NCBI GenBank assembly: GCA_000196815.1
Contig: FP929003.1
Location: 1,511,501 to 1,575,500 of the forward strand
Length of the DNA: 64,000 bases
DNA from: Nitrospira defluvii
GTDB taxonomy: Bacteria; Nitrospirota; Nitrospiria; Nitrospirales; Nitrospiraceae
Direction of reading: 5' to 3'
The first letter of the stretch is position 1. The number at the start of each line of letters is the position of its first letter. A program made the position numbers and the translations under genes. Under the pieces are notes generated by a model. The model did not search any database and was not told where the DNA came from. It saw nothing but the letters and a program-made list of their open reading frames with translations. This document shows positions 33,114 through 42,556 of this stretch, one piece after another.

Positions 33114-35963
33114 GTGGCCAAGAAATACGTCTATTATTTCGGAGATGGGAAAGCCGAAGGCACCGGCAACATGAAGGAACTGCTCGGCGGCAAAGGCGCC
33201 GGACTGGCCGAGATGACGAATCTGAAAGTGTCCGTTCCCCCCGGCTTTACGATCTCCACCGAGGCCTGCGTCGAATACTACAAACGCGGCAAGGCCTATC
33301 CCCCCGGCATGATGGACGAAGCACTGCACGCCCTGAAGCGGATCGAACGGTCGATGAAGGCCGGTTTCGGCGATCCGGACAATCCCTTGCTGGTGTCCGT
33401 GCGCTCCGGCGCCCGCGCCTCCATGCCCGGGATGATGGATACCGTGTTGAACGTCGGCTTGACGACCAAGACCGTGCACGGCCTGGCCCTCAAGACGAAG
33501 AATGAGCGGTTTGCGCAGGACAGTTACCGCCGTTTCATCGGCATGTTCGGCAGCATTGTGATGGGGGTCAATCGCGAGCATTTCGAGGACATCCTCAAGC
33601 ATAAGAAACGGGATCTCGGGGTCACGCAGGACACGCACCTCGATGCCAAGGCGCTCAAGGAACTCGTCGTCAGCTTCAAGGAGTTGGTGAAAGAAGAAAC
33701 CAAGCGGGATTTTCCCGATGATCCGCTCGAACAGCTGCGGATGGCAATCAACGCTGTGTTTTCCTCCTGGTACGGTGCGCGCGCCGTTACGTATCGCCGG
33801 CTGTACAACATTCCCGAAACCTGGGGCACCGCGGTCAACGTGGTCGCCATGGTGTTCGGCAACATGGGCGAAACCAGCGGCACCGGCGTGGCGTTTACGC
33901 GCGATCCCGCGACCGGACAGCGGAATTTCTTCGGCGAGTGTTTGACGAACGCGCAAGGCGAAGACGTCGTCGCCGGTATCCGGACCCCGCTGCCCGTCAA
34001 GGAACTCGAAAAGTTCATGCCGCAGGCGTATCGGGATCTCGAAACGACCTACAAAAAACTCGAGCGCCATTACCGCGACATGCTCGACCTGGAGTTCACG
34101 ATCCAGGAAGGCAAACTCTATATGCTGCAGACCCGCGTCGGGAAACGCACGGGTGTGGCGGCTGTCCGGATTGCGGTGGATATGGTGAAGGAAGGCCTCA
34201 TTACCAAAAAAGAGGCGCTCCAGCGCATCGGACCCGATCAATTGGCCCAGTATCTCTATCCGATTTTCGACGCGAAGGAAGAATCACGTTGCACGCCGCT
34301 CGGTAAGGGATTGCCGGCCGGTCCCGGTGCTGCCGCCGGAAAACTCGCGTTGACGGCGGATCGTGCGGTTGAGATGAAAGCCGCGGGCAATCGCGTGGTC
34401 CTTGTCCGGCAGGAAACCAGCCCGGACGATATTCACGGCATGAACGCCGCGTTAGGTTTTCTGACTGCGCGTGGCGGCATGACGTCACACGCGGCCGTCG
34501 TGGCCCGGCAGATGGGCAAAGTTTGCGTGGCCGGCTGTGAAGCCATTGAGGTGTTGGATAGTCAATCGGTGCGGATCGGGACCCAGGTGTTTCGCGAAGG
34601 CGAATACCTGTCGGTCAACGGTTCGACCGGCAACGTGTATGGCGGCGACATTCCCGTCGTGGAGTCCGAAGTCATCCAGGTGCTGCAGGGTAAGATGGAA
34701 GCCTCGGCCTCCGAGAAGTACCAATTGTTCGAGTCGGTGCTGAAGTGGGCCGACGGCGTGCGCAAACTGAAGGTCCGGGCGAATGCGGATGTGCCGGATC
34801 AGGCCCGCATCGCCCGAAGCTTCGGCGCTGAAGGTATCGGCCTCTGCCGCACGGAACATATGTTCTTTGCCGAAGACCGTATCCAGATCATGCAGAAGAT
34901 GATTCTGGCCAGGAAGCGCGAAGAGCGGGAAATGTATCTGGATCAGCTCCTGCCGCTCCAGAAGCAGGATTTCATCGGCCTTTACCGTGAGATGAAAGGT
35001 TATCCCGTTACGATTCGTCTGCTCGATCCGCCCCTGCACGAGTTCCTGCCCAAGCGTGAAGACCTGATGGTCGAAATCGCTCAGCTTGAACTGACCAGCG
35101 GCGCGCCGACGGTGTTGGAGGAAAAGAAACGGTTGCTGGCTCGTGTGGAAGAGCTGCATGAGTTTAACCCCATGCTGGGTCTGCGCGGCTGTCGTCTCGG
35201 GATTACGATGCCGGAAATTACCAAGATGCAGGCGCGCGCGATCATCGAAGCGGCCTGCGAGTTGGCGAAAGAAGGCACGAAGATTGTGCCGGAGATCATG
35301 ATTCCCTTGGTCGGCATGGTCTCGGAAATGAAGGCGCAGAAGGATCTCGTCCGCGAAGTGGCCACGGACACGATGAAGCGCTACGGGGTGAAGCTGTCAT
35401 ACCTGGTCGGTACCATGATCGAATTGCCGCGCGCCGCCGTGACCGCCGATCGTATCGCGGAAGAGGCCGAGTTCTTCTCTTTCGGTACGAACGATTTGAC
35501 GCAGACGACCTTCGGGTTCTCCCGCGACGATGCCGCGAAGTTCATCGATTTCTATAAGACAGCCAATATTCTCGACAGCGATCCGTTTGCGGTGCTGGAC
35601 CGGGAAGGTGTCGGTTCACTGATGCGCACGGCCATCACCGGCGGGCGCAAAACCCGTCCCACGATCAAGTTGGGCATCTGCGGCGAACACGGCGGCGATC
35701 CCAGCTCCGTGGAATTCTGTCATCAACTGGGCCTGGACTATGTGAGTTGCTCACCCTACCGGGTCGGCATCGCGCGATTGGCTGCGGCGCAGGCAGCTTT
35801 GGCGCAGGAAGAAACGGAAAAAGCCAAGCCGAAGAAAATCCAACCGAGCGGCAAGCGGGTGGCGAAATCCAAACCGGTCAAGAAGGCCGCGACGCCTGCG
35901 CCGGCGAAGAAACGACCTGTGGCCAAGCGCGCGGTCCGTCGCCCCAAGCGTACGAAACGGTGA
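33114..35963 (+). CDS. ppdK: Pyruvate phosphate dikinase with basic C-terminal tail
   Basis: A 949-residue PPDK that interconverts pyruvate, ATP and Pi with PEP, AMP and PPi. The nucleotide-binding start is FGDGKAEGTGNMKELLGGKG, the phospho-histidine is in ARGGMTSHAAVVARQMGKV, and the PEP/pyruvate barrel ends with LGICGEHGGDPSSVEFCHQ and YVSCSPYRVGIARLA. After residue 895 comes a Lys/Ala/Pro-rich tail of about 55 residues (KKAATPAPAKKRPVAKRAV) like histone H1-type tails, not part of the enzyme. GTG start at 33114 with AAGGAGAG upstream. In autotrophs it supplies PEP from pyruvate. Confidence 0.95.
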   Translation: MAKKYVYYFGDGKAEGTGNMKELLGGKGAGLAEMTNLKVSVPPGFTISTEACVEYYKRGKAYPPGMMDEALHALKRIERSMKAGFGDPDNPLLVSVRSGARASMPGMMDTVLNVGLTTKTVHGLALKTKNERFAQDSYRRFIGMFGSIVMGVNREHFEDILKHKKRDLGVTQDTHLDAKALKELVVSFKELVKEETKRDFPDDPLEQLRMAINAVFSSWYGARAVTYRRLYNIPETWGTAVNVVAMVFGNMGETSGTGVAFTRDPATGQRNFFGECLTNAQGEDVVAGIRTPLPVKELEKFMPQAYRDLETTYKKLERHYRDMLDLEFTIQEGKLYMLQTRVGKRTGVAAVRIAVDMVKEGLITKKEALQRIGPDQLAQYLYPIFDAKEESRCTPLGKGLPAGPGAAAGKLALTADRAVEMKAAGNRVVLVRQETSPDDIHGMNAALGFLTARGGMTSHAAVVARQMGKVCVAGCEAIEVLDSQSVRIGTQVFREGEYLSVNGSTGNVYGGDIPVVESEVIQVLQGKMEASASEKYQLFESVLKWADGVRKLKVRANADVPDQARIARSFGAEGIGLCRTEHMFFAEDRIQIMQKMILARKREEREMYLDQLLPLQKQDFIGLYREMKGYPVTIRLLDPPLHEFLPKREDLMVEIAQLELTSGAPTVLEEKKRLLARVEELHEFNPMLGLRGCRLGITMPEITKMQARAIIEAACELAKEGTKIVPEIMIPLVGMVSEMKAQKDLVREVATDTMKRYGVKLSYLVGTMIELPRAAVTADRIAEEAEFFSFGTNDLTQTTFGFSRDDAAKFIDFYKTANILDSDPFAVLDREGVGSLMRTAITGGRKTRPTIKLGICGEHGGDPSSVEFCHQLGLDYVSCSPYRVGIARLAAAQAALAQEETEKAKPKKIQPSGKRVAKSKPVKKAATPAPAKKRPVAKRAVRRPKRTKR

Positions 35964-37087
35964 GGTTGTCTTCCCGCGATCGTGAATACATGACCCTGGC
36001 TCTCCGCCTCGCGGCGAAGGGCCGGGGCTCCACCAGTCCGAATCCCATGGTCGGCGCATTGGTGGTGACCCGCGGCCGGATCGTCGGTCAGGGCTCCCAT
36101 CGCAAAGCCGGCGGTCCCCATGCAGAAGTCATTGCCCTGAGCCAGGCCGGCTCACGGGCCAAGGGCGGCACCCTCTACGTCACCCTCGAACCCTGCAGTC
36201 ATCTCAAAAAACGCACGCCTCCCTGTGTTCCGCTGGTCATGGCCTCCGGAGTTCGCCGCGTCGTGGTGGCCATGGTCGATCCCAACCCGCAGGTGAAGGG
36301 GAATGGGGTTGCGCAGCTGACGCGGGCAGGAATTCGCGTCGATGTGGGATGCTGCGAGGCCGAGGCGACGCAGCTCAATCAAGCCTATCTCCATTGGGTC
36401 AAGACCGGCCGCCCATTTACCATCCTGAAAGCCGGGATGACGCTGGATGGGCAGATCGCGACGGCGAGCGGCGAGTCTCAATGGATTACGGATGAGGTCT
36501 CCAGACAGCAGGCTCATCGCTTGCGGGCCGATGTAGACGCGATCCTGGTCGGGATCGGTACGGTGTTACGCGACAATCCACAGTTGACCGCCAGAGTGAC
36601 CGACGACCCGCCACGAACGACCGGGCGGCAGCCGTTACGCATCGTGGTCGATAGTCGATTGCGTATTCCCCTGAAGGCCAAGGTGCTGGAGCACCAGCAA
36701 ACGGCTCACACGTTGATTGCTACGACAGCGGCAGCTTCAGCGCGCAAGGTTGAGCGCTTGAGGAAGAGGGGGATCGATGTGTTGGTGTTACCGAAAGCCG
36801 GTGGCCATGTGAACCTGCCGGTGTTGTGGGCGCGTCTCGGTCAGCTCGGCGTCACAACGGTCCTGGTCGAAGGCGGCAGCGACCTGAACGCGGCGGTGCT
36901 GCAGGCGGGATTGCCCCAGCGATTGATGTGTTATGTCGCTCCGTTGCTGCTCGGCGGGCAGGATGCAAAAGGACTCTTCGGTGGACGGTCCCCGCGCCGA
37001 CTGCGGAGTGCCGTGCCTCTGAAGAATGTGCGCATCGAGCCGGTCGGGCGTGATATGTTGATACAGGCTGACTTCGAGACTCAATAG
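35960..37087 (+). CDS. ribD: Bifunctional riboflavin deaminase-reductase RibD
   Basis: A 375-residue RibD. The N-terminal deaminase domain has SPNPMVGALVV, the zinc-binding HAEVIAL and TLYVTLEPCSHLKKRTPPC. The C-terminal reductase domain has FTILKAGMTLDGQIATASGE, ADVDAILVGIGTVLRDNPQL, LRIVVDSRLRIPL and VLVEGGSDLNAAVLQ. It carries out the second and third steps of riboflavin synthesis in the cytosol. The GTG at 35960 overlaps the ppdK stop, so translation is coupled; an ATG at 35990 would cut into the conserved start. Confidence 0.94.
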   Translation: MRLSSRDREYMTLALRLAAKGRGSTSPNPMVGALVVTRGRIVGQGSHRKAGGPHAEVIALSQAGSRAKGGTLYVTLEPCSHLKKRTPPCVPLVMASGVRRVVVAMVDPNPQVKGNGVAQLTRAGIRVDVGCCEAEATQLNQAYLHWVKTGRPFTILKAGMTLDGQIATASGESQWITDEVSRQQAHRLRADVDAILVGIGTVLRDNPQLTARVTDDPPRTTGRQPLRIVVDSRLRIPLKAKVLEHQQTAHTLIATTAAASARKVERLRKRGIDVLVLPKAGGHVNLPVLWARLGQLGVTTVLVEGGSDLNAAVLQAGLPQRLMCYVAPLLLGGQDAKGLFGGRSPRRLRSAVPLKNVRIEPVGRDMLIQADFETQ

Positions 37088-37094
37088 GAGCGTC

Positions 37095-38426
37095 GTGCGA
37101 CATTCTTTCCGGCCCTTCGGCCGATTTCACCAACGCAGACTTTTCCTGCTTCCATTTCTTTTCTCGTGCCTGCTGTGGGCGGGCCTTTCGATTTCGGCCA
37201 CCCAGGCCGCGGAGGAGGGGGCCTCGACCGACCTGGCCGCGCAGGTCTGGCAATATCTCACGACCCAGAATGCCGAACAGCAGAGCACCATGCTCGCATC
37301 GATTGTGCAGCGGCCGGACGCCACGGTGCAGGCCGTGCAGGACCTGTTGCGCAAAGGTCCGCCACACGGGTTGCAGCCCGTAGGACTCTTGTCGGATGAG
37401 CAGATTGTCGTCCGCGAACGACCGTATCGGTTGAGCCTGTCCATCCCCCAGAGTTATGAACCCACCAGAGACTATGCCCTGATCGTCTGTCTCCATGGCG
37501 CGGGATTCACCGGCGAGGCCTACCTCGATCGGTGGAAATCCCGCTTGGGCGAAGGCTACATCCTGGCCTGTCCGACCTATCCTGCCGGCGCCTGGTTTAC
37601 CCGGCGCGCGGAAGATCTCGTGCTGGCGACCGTGCAGGCCGTGCAGCAGCGGTATCGAATCGATCCCAACCGGATCTTCCTCAGCGGCATGTCGAACGGC
37701 GGGATCGGCGCCTGGCTGATCGGCATGCATCATGCACCCCTGTTCGCCGGACTTGCGCCGATGGCCAGCGGGATCGATGACGTGTTGTTTCCGTTTCTGG
37801 AAAACCTCCGCACGACGCCGACCTATATCATTCATGGATCACAGGATCAGGTGATGCCGGTGGAGTTGAGCCGGAAGCTGGCGGAAGAACTGAAAAACCT
37901 GGGATACCCCTACATCTATCGCGAGCATGATCGCACCCACGCGATGGCCGGGGGCCACTTTTTCCCGCGTGAAGAACTTCCCGATCTGGTGAAGTGGTTC
38001 GACAATCAGCGGCGGACTCCTGTTCCAAAGGCGCTGACGGTGGTGCGTGACGCGAGCCATTTGCTGCCCTTCGGTTGGGTGCGGATCGATGCGACGGACC
38101 AGATCGCATCCTTTTCAGAGGATTTAGTCGATAAGCGCGACGACAGTATCCGGCAGCGCACCTATGCCAGGTTGATCGCACAGGTGACCGGACCGAATCG
38201 GATTGAGGTCAAGACCGATCGTGTCCGACAATACACGCTCTTCCTGAACGAAGACCTCGTCGATCTGTCGAAGCCGGTCGTCATCACCACCGATGGGCAG
38301 GTTTCTTTCGAGGGCATCATCACGCCGCAGGTCGACACGCTGCTGCGGCAGGCGCGGCTCAGGCAGGACCCCGGGCAACTCTATCCCGCTCATCTCACGC
38401 TCTCAGTGCCGCAACGGCCTTCATGA
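37095..38426 (+). CDS. Exported alpha/beta-hydrolase esterase
   Basis: A 443-residue protein with a signal peptide (LLPFLFSCLLWAGLSISATQA). The esterase core (about residues 115-310) shows the oxyanion strand ALIVCLHGAGFTGEAYL, the nucleophile FLSGMSNGGIGAWL, an Asp in IIHGSQDQVMPV and a His in AMAGGHFFP, the triad of PHB-depolymerase/CE1-like enzymes. N- and C-terminal extensions (a helical start and a beta-rich end from DASHLLPFGWVRIDATD) are of unknown role. It is placed between ribD and a gene of unknown function. GTG start at 37095. Confidence 0.8.
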   Translation: MRHSFRPFGRFHQRRLFLLPFLFSCLLWAGLSISATQAAEEGASTDLAAQVWQYLTTQNAEQQSTMLASIVQRPDATVQAVQDLLRKGPPHGLQPVGLLSDEQIVVRERPYRLSLSIPQSYEPTRDYALIVCLHGAGFTGEAYLDRWKSRLGEGYILACPTYPAGAWFTRRAEDLVLATVQAVQQRYRIDPNRIFLSGMSNGGIGAWLIGMHHAPLFAGLAPMASGIDDVLFPFLENLRTTPTYIIHGSQDQVMPVELSRKLAEELKNLGYPYIYREHDRTHAMAGGHFFPREELPDLVKWFDNQRRTPVPKALTVVRDASHLLPFGWVRIDATDQIASFSEDLVDKRDDSIRQRTYARLIAQVTGPNRIEVKTDRVRQYTLFLNEDLVDLSKPVVITTDGQVSFEGIITPQVDTLLRQARLRQDPGQLYPAHLTLSVPQRPS

Positions 38427-39229
38427 GCGGGTTCGGGCCGGTGGCGCGACGAGCCGGCCTGCTCGGGGTCGTGCTCACAACCGGGCTGACGGCCCTTGTG
38501 TCCGTCGGGCAAACTGAATCGGACCGGTGCTCCCTTCCCGTACACCATGCCGGTGTGGTCTTTCCGCTGGATCAAGTCGAGGTCGCGTGGGCTTGTCGAC
38601 TTGAGCCGATCGTCACGCATTACACCACCGCCAATAAGGTCGGGCCGCAGCGTACGCCCTTGCCACATCCGGTTTTTCTCTATCTCCTGGATCATCCCGT
38701 GATGGCCGCCATGTTGGTCAACCGCCTCGATCTCGGCCTGTATAAGGCCGAGCAGCGGGAGCAGGGAGAATTCTGGGCTACCGACGGGGAAGGCACGGAA
38801 GGGATCGTGCATCCCCTGTTTCGGGATCCTGCGACGCGGATCTACTACGTGGAAGGAAGCCATGACGGACGGTTTCTGCCGCGGGTGAGCGGCAAGGCGG
38901 TGGTCCTGTTGAGGCTGCATCCTGTGACCGACAACCGGGGAGTCGAATCGATCGACAGTACGATGGTCACTTACCTGCGACTCGACAATCGCTTCTTGTC
39001 GGGGATGCTGTCGCTGCTCCGTCCGCTGATCGGGAATGTGGTGAATCGTCAGCTTCTGAAAGCCTTCGATGCCGCACGACGGCTGGGGGGCGCGATGCGG
39101 GAACATCCCGGGCAGGTTCTCTTCGAAGCGACGGATCCTCCGGGCTTGCCGGACACTGAAGTCGCCTTCTTGAAAGCTGCCATCGCCGCGCTGCACAATC
39201 CTGCCGAGGCATCTCGGCCGCTGCCGTAG
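38423..39229 (+). CDS. Exported protein of unknown function
   Basis: A 268-residue protein with a hydrophobic start (RRAGLLGVVLTTGLTALVSV). The mature part is mixed alpha/beta (LPHPVFLYLLDHPVMAAMLV, TRIYYVEGSHDGRFLPRVSG, STMVTYLRLDNRFLSGML) and ends in VEVAFLKA-like helix. No family was recognised. Its ATG overlaps the esterase stop (ATGA), so the two are coupled and probably act together in the cell envelope. Confidence 0.65.
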   Translation: MSGFGPVARRAGLLGVVLTTGLTALVSVGQTESDRCSLPVHHAGVVFPLDQVEVAWACRLEPIVTHYTTANKVGPQRTPLPHPVFLYLLDHPVMAAMLVNRLDLGLYKAEQREQGEFWATDGEGTEGIVHPLFRDPATRIYYVEGSHDGRFLPRVSGKAVVLLRLHPVTDNRGVESIDSTMVTYLRLDNRFLSGMLSLLRPLIGNVVNRQLLKAFDAARRLGGAMREHPGQVLFEATDPPGLPDTEVAFLKAAIAALHNPAEASRPLP

Positions 39230-39243
39230 CGGCATTCGGACAC

Positions 39244-39843
39244 ATGGATCCCACCGAAACCGGACACAATTACGATGCACTCGCTGCGTGGTGGCTTGCA
39301 CAGATGCAAGACTCTACGTACGGTGTTGCCGCGCTGGAACGTGCCCTTACGTTTGTCGAAGAAGGCCGCGAGGCACTGGACGTCGGCTGTGGTTGTGAAG
39401 GGCGGTTTTTTAGAGCTTTGATGGAGCGACACTTCCACTGTACCGGTCTGGATATCTCCGGAGAAATGATCGCACTCGCAGCGAGACGATATCCCCAGGC
39501 GGTATTGGAGGTCGGAGACATATGTTCTTGGCGGCTTCCACAACGGTACGATGTGATCACGGCGTGGGACAGTACATTTCATCTTCCCTTGGACCGTCAG
39601 GAATCTGTGTTGCAGAAATTGTGTGAGGGGTTGTCCCGACGAGGCGTGCTGCTCTTCACTTGCGGTGGGGGTGAAGAACGAGGGAGCGTTCGCGGGGAGT
39701 TTGGCGGGAAGTCATTTGAGTACAGCTCGCTGGGCGTCCCCGAGTTTGCCCGGCTTCTCTGGCGTTTCGGCTGCGCGATCCAACACATGGAATATGATCA
39801 ATATCCTGAAAATCACGTGTACATGATCGCGAAGAAGCGCTGA
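39244..39843 (+). CDS. SAM-dependent methyltransferase
   Basis: A 199-residue class I methyltransferase. The SAM-binding motif I is ALDVGCGCEGRFFRALM, followed by GLDISGEMIALAARR (motif II acidic region) and VGDICSWRLPQRYDVITAWD. The full Rossmann core is present in the cytosolic protein. The substrate cannot be told. It follows the exported protein by 15 bases. An ATG at 39244 is the first in frame. Confidence 0.85.
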   Translation: MDPTETGHNYDALAAWWLAQMQDSTYGVAALERALTFVEEGREALDVGCGCEGRFFRALMERHFHCTGLDISGEMIALAARRYPQAVLEVGDICSWRLPQRYDVITAWDSTFHLPLDRQESVLQKLCEGLSRRGVLLFTCGGGEERGSVRGEFGGKSFEYSSLGVPEFARLLWRFGCAIQHMEYDQYPENHVYMIAKKR

Positions 39844-39927
39844 TGGCTGTATCGAGTCGGACATGCTCAGTGGGCTTGAGCATCAGCGGAATGTTCACAA
39901 GAAATCGTACATCACGATGAGACTTGC

Positions 39928-41103
39928 ATGACGACCTCGCGCAGCTTCTTCTATCTCTGCACCCTCGGCGTGTTCTGCTTCATCAGTTACAACCTCGTCC
40001 GCATGCCGGTCTTGTCCCTCTTTGCGGAATCGCTGGGGGCTGGCCCTGAGCGGATCGGTTTGATCGTGTCGGTTTCGACGATCACCGGCGTGTTGTTGAA
40101 ATTGCCCTCCGGCGCCCTCTCCGACATTTACGGACGCAAGATGCTGCTGCGTATCGGCGTCGTGGCGTTCGGATTGCCGCCGTTTGTATACCCGTTCATC
40201 TCGGACCTCAACGCGCTCACGGCGCTACGGTTTGTGCACGGCCTGGCTACCGCGATCTTCGCACCGAGTGCCCTGGCCACCGTGGCCGATCTCTACAAGG
40301 AACGGCGCGGCGCAGCGCTGGGGACCTACACGGCCTGCACCCAGTCCGGTTCGCTGCTCGGCCCGTTCCTGGGTGGCTGGTTGGCGTATACGGCGGGATT
40401 TCCCACTGCCTTTCTGACGGCCGGGGTGTTCGGCTGTATCGCGATCCTGATCTTTTTTAGCCTTCATCTGGATGAGCCGCCTCCACGCGTACGTGAGAAA
40501 GGCCTGGCGCCGGTCATGGCGGAGATGGGGAAGGGCTTTCTCGCCGTTGCGCGTAATAGAAAGGTGTTGATCACCAGCTCCACGGATGCCGCCAAGATGA
40601 TTGCCAACGGTGCGCTGATGGCATTCCTGCCCCTCTACGGACTCTCCATGGGACTGAATGCCGGTCAAGTAGGCCTGCTGTTCACTGTGCAGGCGTTCAC
40701 GTCGTTTTTCTCGAAGCCTGTGATGGGGCGCGTTTCAGACCGGATTGGACGGCAACCGTTGATCGTGCTCGGTCTGGTCATTTGTGCCATGACCTTCATC
40801 ACGATGCCCCATGTGGGGTCGTTCGCTCTGCTGCTGGTGCTGTCATCGGGGTTCGGGTTCGGGGAGGCGGTGGTCTCTTCCTCGTCCGCTGCGTTGGTGG
40901 CAGACAGTTCCGAATTCAAGCGGCTGGGGGCGGGGATGGGCATGCAGGGGACGGTGATGGATATCGGCCATGCCAGCGGGCCCCTGCTGGCCGGTCTGCT
41001 GATCGCCCATGTGAGTTATCAGGGAGCCTTTGCCGTGATTGCCGGGCTTCAGATCCTTGCAGCCATCGCCTTTTGGGCCACGATGAGAACTCTCTCGCGG
41101 TAG
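39928..41103 (+). CDS. MFS transporter
   Basis: A 391-residue integral membrane protein with 12 predicted helices. MFS motif A is visible as LSDIYGRKMLLRIG between helices 2 and 3 and repeated as GRVSDRIGRQPLIVLG in the second half. Drug/metabolite efflux of the DHA1-type is likely from the plan, but the substrate is unknown. It is followed by a TATAAT box and the short membrane protein. Confidence 0.88.
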   Translation: MTTSRSFFYLCTLGVFCFISYNLVRMPVLSLFAESLGAGPERIGLIVSVSTITGVLLKLPSGALSDIYGRKMLLRIGVVAFGLPPFVYPFISDLNALTALRFVHGLATAIFAPSALATVADLYKERRGAALGTYTACTQSGSLLGPFLGGWLAYTAGFPTAFLTAGVFGCIAILIFFSLHLDEPPPRVREKGLAPVMAEMGKGFLAVARNRKVLITSSTDAAKMIANGALMAFLPLYGLSMGLNAGQVGLLFTVQAFTSFFSKPVMGRVSDRIGRQPLIVLGLVICAMTFITMPHVGSFALLLVLSSGFGFGEAVVSSSSAALVADSSEFKRLGAGMGMQGTVMDIGHASGPLLAGLLIAHVSYQGAFAVIAGLQILAAIAFWATMRTLSR

Positions 41104-41112
41104 TGCTATAAT
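41084..41112 (+). promoter_or_regulatory. Possible promoter before the 35-residue gene and ribE
   Basis: A perfect TATAAT at 41107-41112 lies 54 bases before the small gene start. The -35 region at 17 bases (TGAGAA) is poor, so strength is uncertain. Confidence 0.35.
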
Positions 41113-41166
41113 GCCGCCGCTTTTCGCCCGGGGACGGCCACATTTTTCAAAAGGAAGCGGAGAAGA

Positions 41167-41274
41167 ATGGACACGGATTTTATCGAAACGCTGCAGCGCG
41201 GCATTGCTGTGGTGGGCGGCATTGGACTACTGGGGTTTTGTCTGTATCTCTTGAAGACTCGCAAGGGAGCGTAA
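41167..41274 (+). CDS. Short single-pass membrane protein
   Basis: A 35-residue gene, too short for standard calls. It reads MDTDFIETLQRG, then a membrane helix IAVVGGIGLLGFCLYLL, then a basic end KTRKGA. GGAAGCGGAG precedes the ATG and its stop is three bases before ribE, so it is translated from the same message. Acidic outside and basic inside fit an N-out single-pass protein. Such peptides often stabilise a larger membrane complex, here unknown. Confidence 0.6.
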   Translation: MDTDFIETLQRGIAVVGGIGLLGFCLYLLKTRKGA

Positions 41275-41277
41275 GCC

Positions 41278-41934
41278 ATGTTCAGCGGCATCGTGGAAGA
41301 GATGGGCGCGGTCTCCATTCTGAATAAGGGGCTGGCCGGCACGCGTCTGACCATCATCGCCTCGACGATCATGAGCGATCTCACCATCGGCGCCAGCGTG
41401 AGCGTCAATGGGACCTGCCTGACGGCGGTCGCCAGAACCGACCACGACTTCTCGGTCGATGTCTCCCCTGAAACCCTCGCGGTGACGACGCTTGGTGGTC
41501 TCACGTCCGGTTCGCCCGTGAATCTGGAACGCGCCATGAAGTTGAATGAGCGCATCGGCGGGCACATGGTGTCAGGCCACGTGGACGGGATCGGCGCTAT
41601 CCGCAGCCGGCATCAGGACGGGAATGCGCTGATTTTGGAGATTGAGGCGCCGAAGGAGATTGTGCGTCTCTGTGTCCCGAAGGGATCGATCACGGTCGAC
41701 GGCATCAGTCTCACCATCAACGAGGTGACCGAACGCTCGTTTGTCGTCTCGATCATTCCCCACACTGCAACAGTCACCACACTCGGACTGAAACAGGTGG
41801 GCGACAAGCTCAATTTGGAATCAGACCTGATCGGCAAATATGTCGAGCGCCTGCTCCAGGAGCGCGGTATCCTCCCGCCCAAACCAAGCCCGGTTATCGA
41901 TACGGATTATCTAAAAAGACGGGGATTGATCTAG
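41278..41934 (+). CDS. ribE: Riboflavin synthase alpha subunit
   Basis: A 218-residue enzyme with two lumazine-binding domains. It starts with the invariant MFSGIVEEMGAV, has SVNGTCLTAV and NLERAMKLNERIGGHMVSGH in domain 1 and SITVDGISLTINEV and NLESDLIGKYVERLL in domain 2. It dismutates two lumazine molecules to riboflavin. AGGGAG precedes the ATG. ribD lies 4 kb upstream, so the pathway genes are near but split by unrelated genes. Confidence 0.95.
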   Translation: MFSGIVEEMGAVSILNKGLAGTRLTIIASTIMSDLTIGASVSVNGTCLTAVARTDHDFSVDVSPETLAVTTLGGLTSGSPVNLERAMKLNERIGGHMVSGHVDGIGAIRSRHQDGNALILEIEAPKEIVRLCVPKGSITVDGISLTINEVTERSFVVSIIPHTATVTTLGLKQVGDKLNLESDLIGKYVERLLQERGILPPKPSPVIDTDYLKRRGLI

Positions 41935-41982
41935 CCGCTTGTCGATGCCACGATTCCTTCCCCTGCCGTAGCGCGCTCCCTC

Positions 41983-42501
41983 TCACTTCACCAGAAACGC
42001 CTTGGAATCTTCACCGGACGCGGTCGTCACGGTCATCATGGCCATGCCTCTGCGTCTGCCGGACGGCACGGTCGCGGTGATCTGGGTATCGTTGACGAAT
42101 GTGAATGCGGCGGGATACCCGGGACCGAAGGATAGTGAGCGCAGGCACTCGGCGGGACCGAATCCTCTGCCCGAGATCGTCACTTTCTCGCCTGCTTTGG
42201 CTTCATCCGGCGTGACCGATTGGATCTTCGGTGCTTCTCCGAAGCAGGCGTGCGCCTTGGCTGCCGTTTCTGCCGAAGTATACTTGGGGGCCTGGCCTTT
42301 GGCGGCGGCTGCCGGCTTCGCCTTCTGACTTCCGCTCTTTGCGGTCGCCTTTTTCTCGGGAGTCTTCTTTGCTGCTGGTGCGGCCTGTTCAGCCGGCTTT
42401 CTGGTGTCTTCGACGGCCGCGGCGGGGATGACCCCTCCCAGCAGCACAAATCCCATGACCGTCGACCACACCACACTCTGTTTCTCGCTCTGCCTCTGCA
42501 T
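41983..42501 (-). CDS. Exported Lys/Ala-rich protein with IPT/TIG domain
   Basis: A 172-residue protein with a signal peptide (VVWSTVMGFVLLGGVIPAAA), a Lys/Ala/Pro linker (KKTPEKKATAKSGSQKAKPA) and a C-terminal IPT/TIG Ig-like domain (IQSVTPDEAKAGEKVTISGR, GFGP, ITATVPSGRRRGMAMMTV). IPT domains are beta sandwiches found in cell-surface proteins. The start at 42501 has GGAGG upstream and the longer frame was rejected. It lies just downstream of acs. Confidence 0.75.
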   Translation of the reverse strand: MQRQSEKQSVVWSTVMGFVLLGGVIPAAAVEDTRKPAEQAAPAAKKTPEKKATAKSGSQKAKPAAAAKGQAPKYTSAETAAKAHACFGEAPKIQSVTPDEAKAGEKVTISGRGFGPAECLRSLSFGPGYPAAFTFVNDTQITATVPSGRRRGMAMMTVTTASGEDSKAFLVK

Positions 42502-42556
42502 GACCGGCCTCCATGCGCACAATACAAGATGATGCATTGACTGAAGACGAGTCGTC

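Noticed and set aside
32994-34241. 415-codon reverse frame opposite ppdK
   Set aside because: High GC gives long shadow frames; the forward strand encodes ppdK with all motifs.
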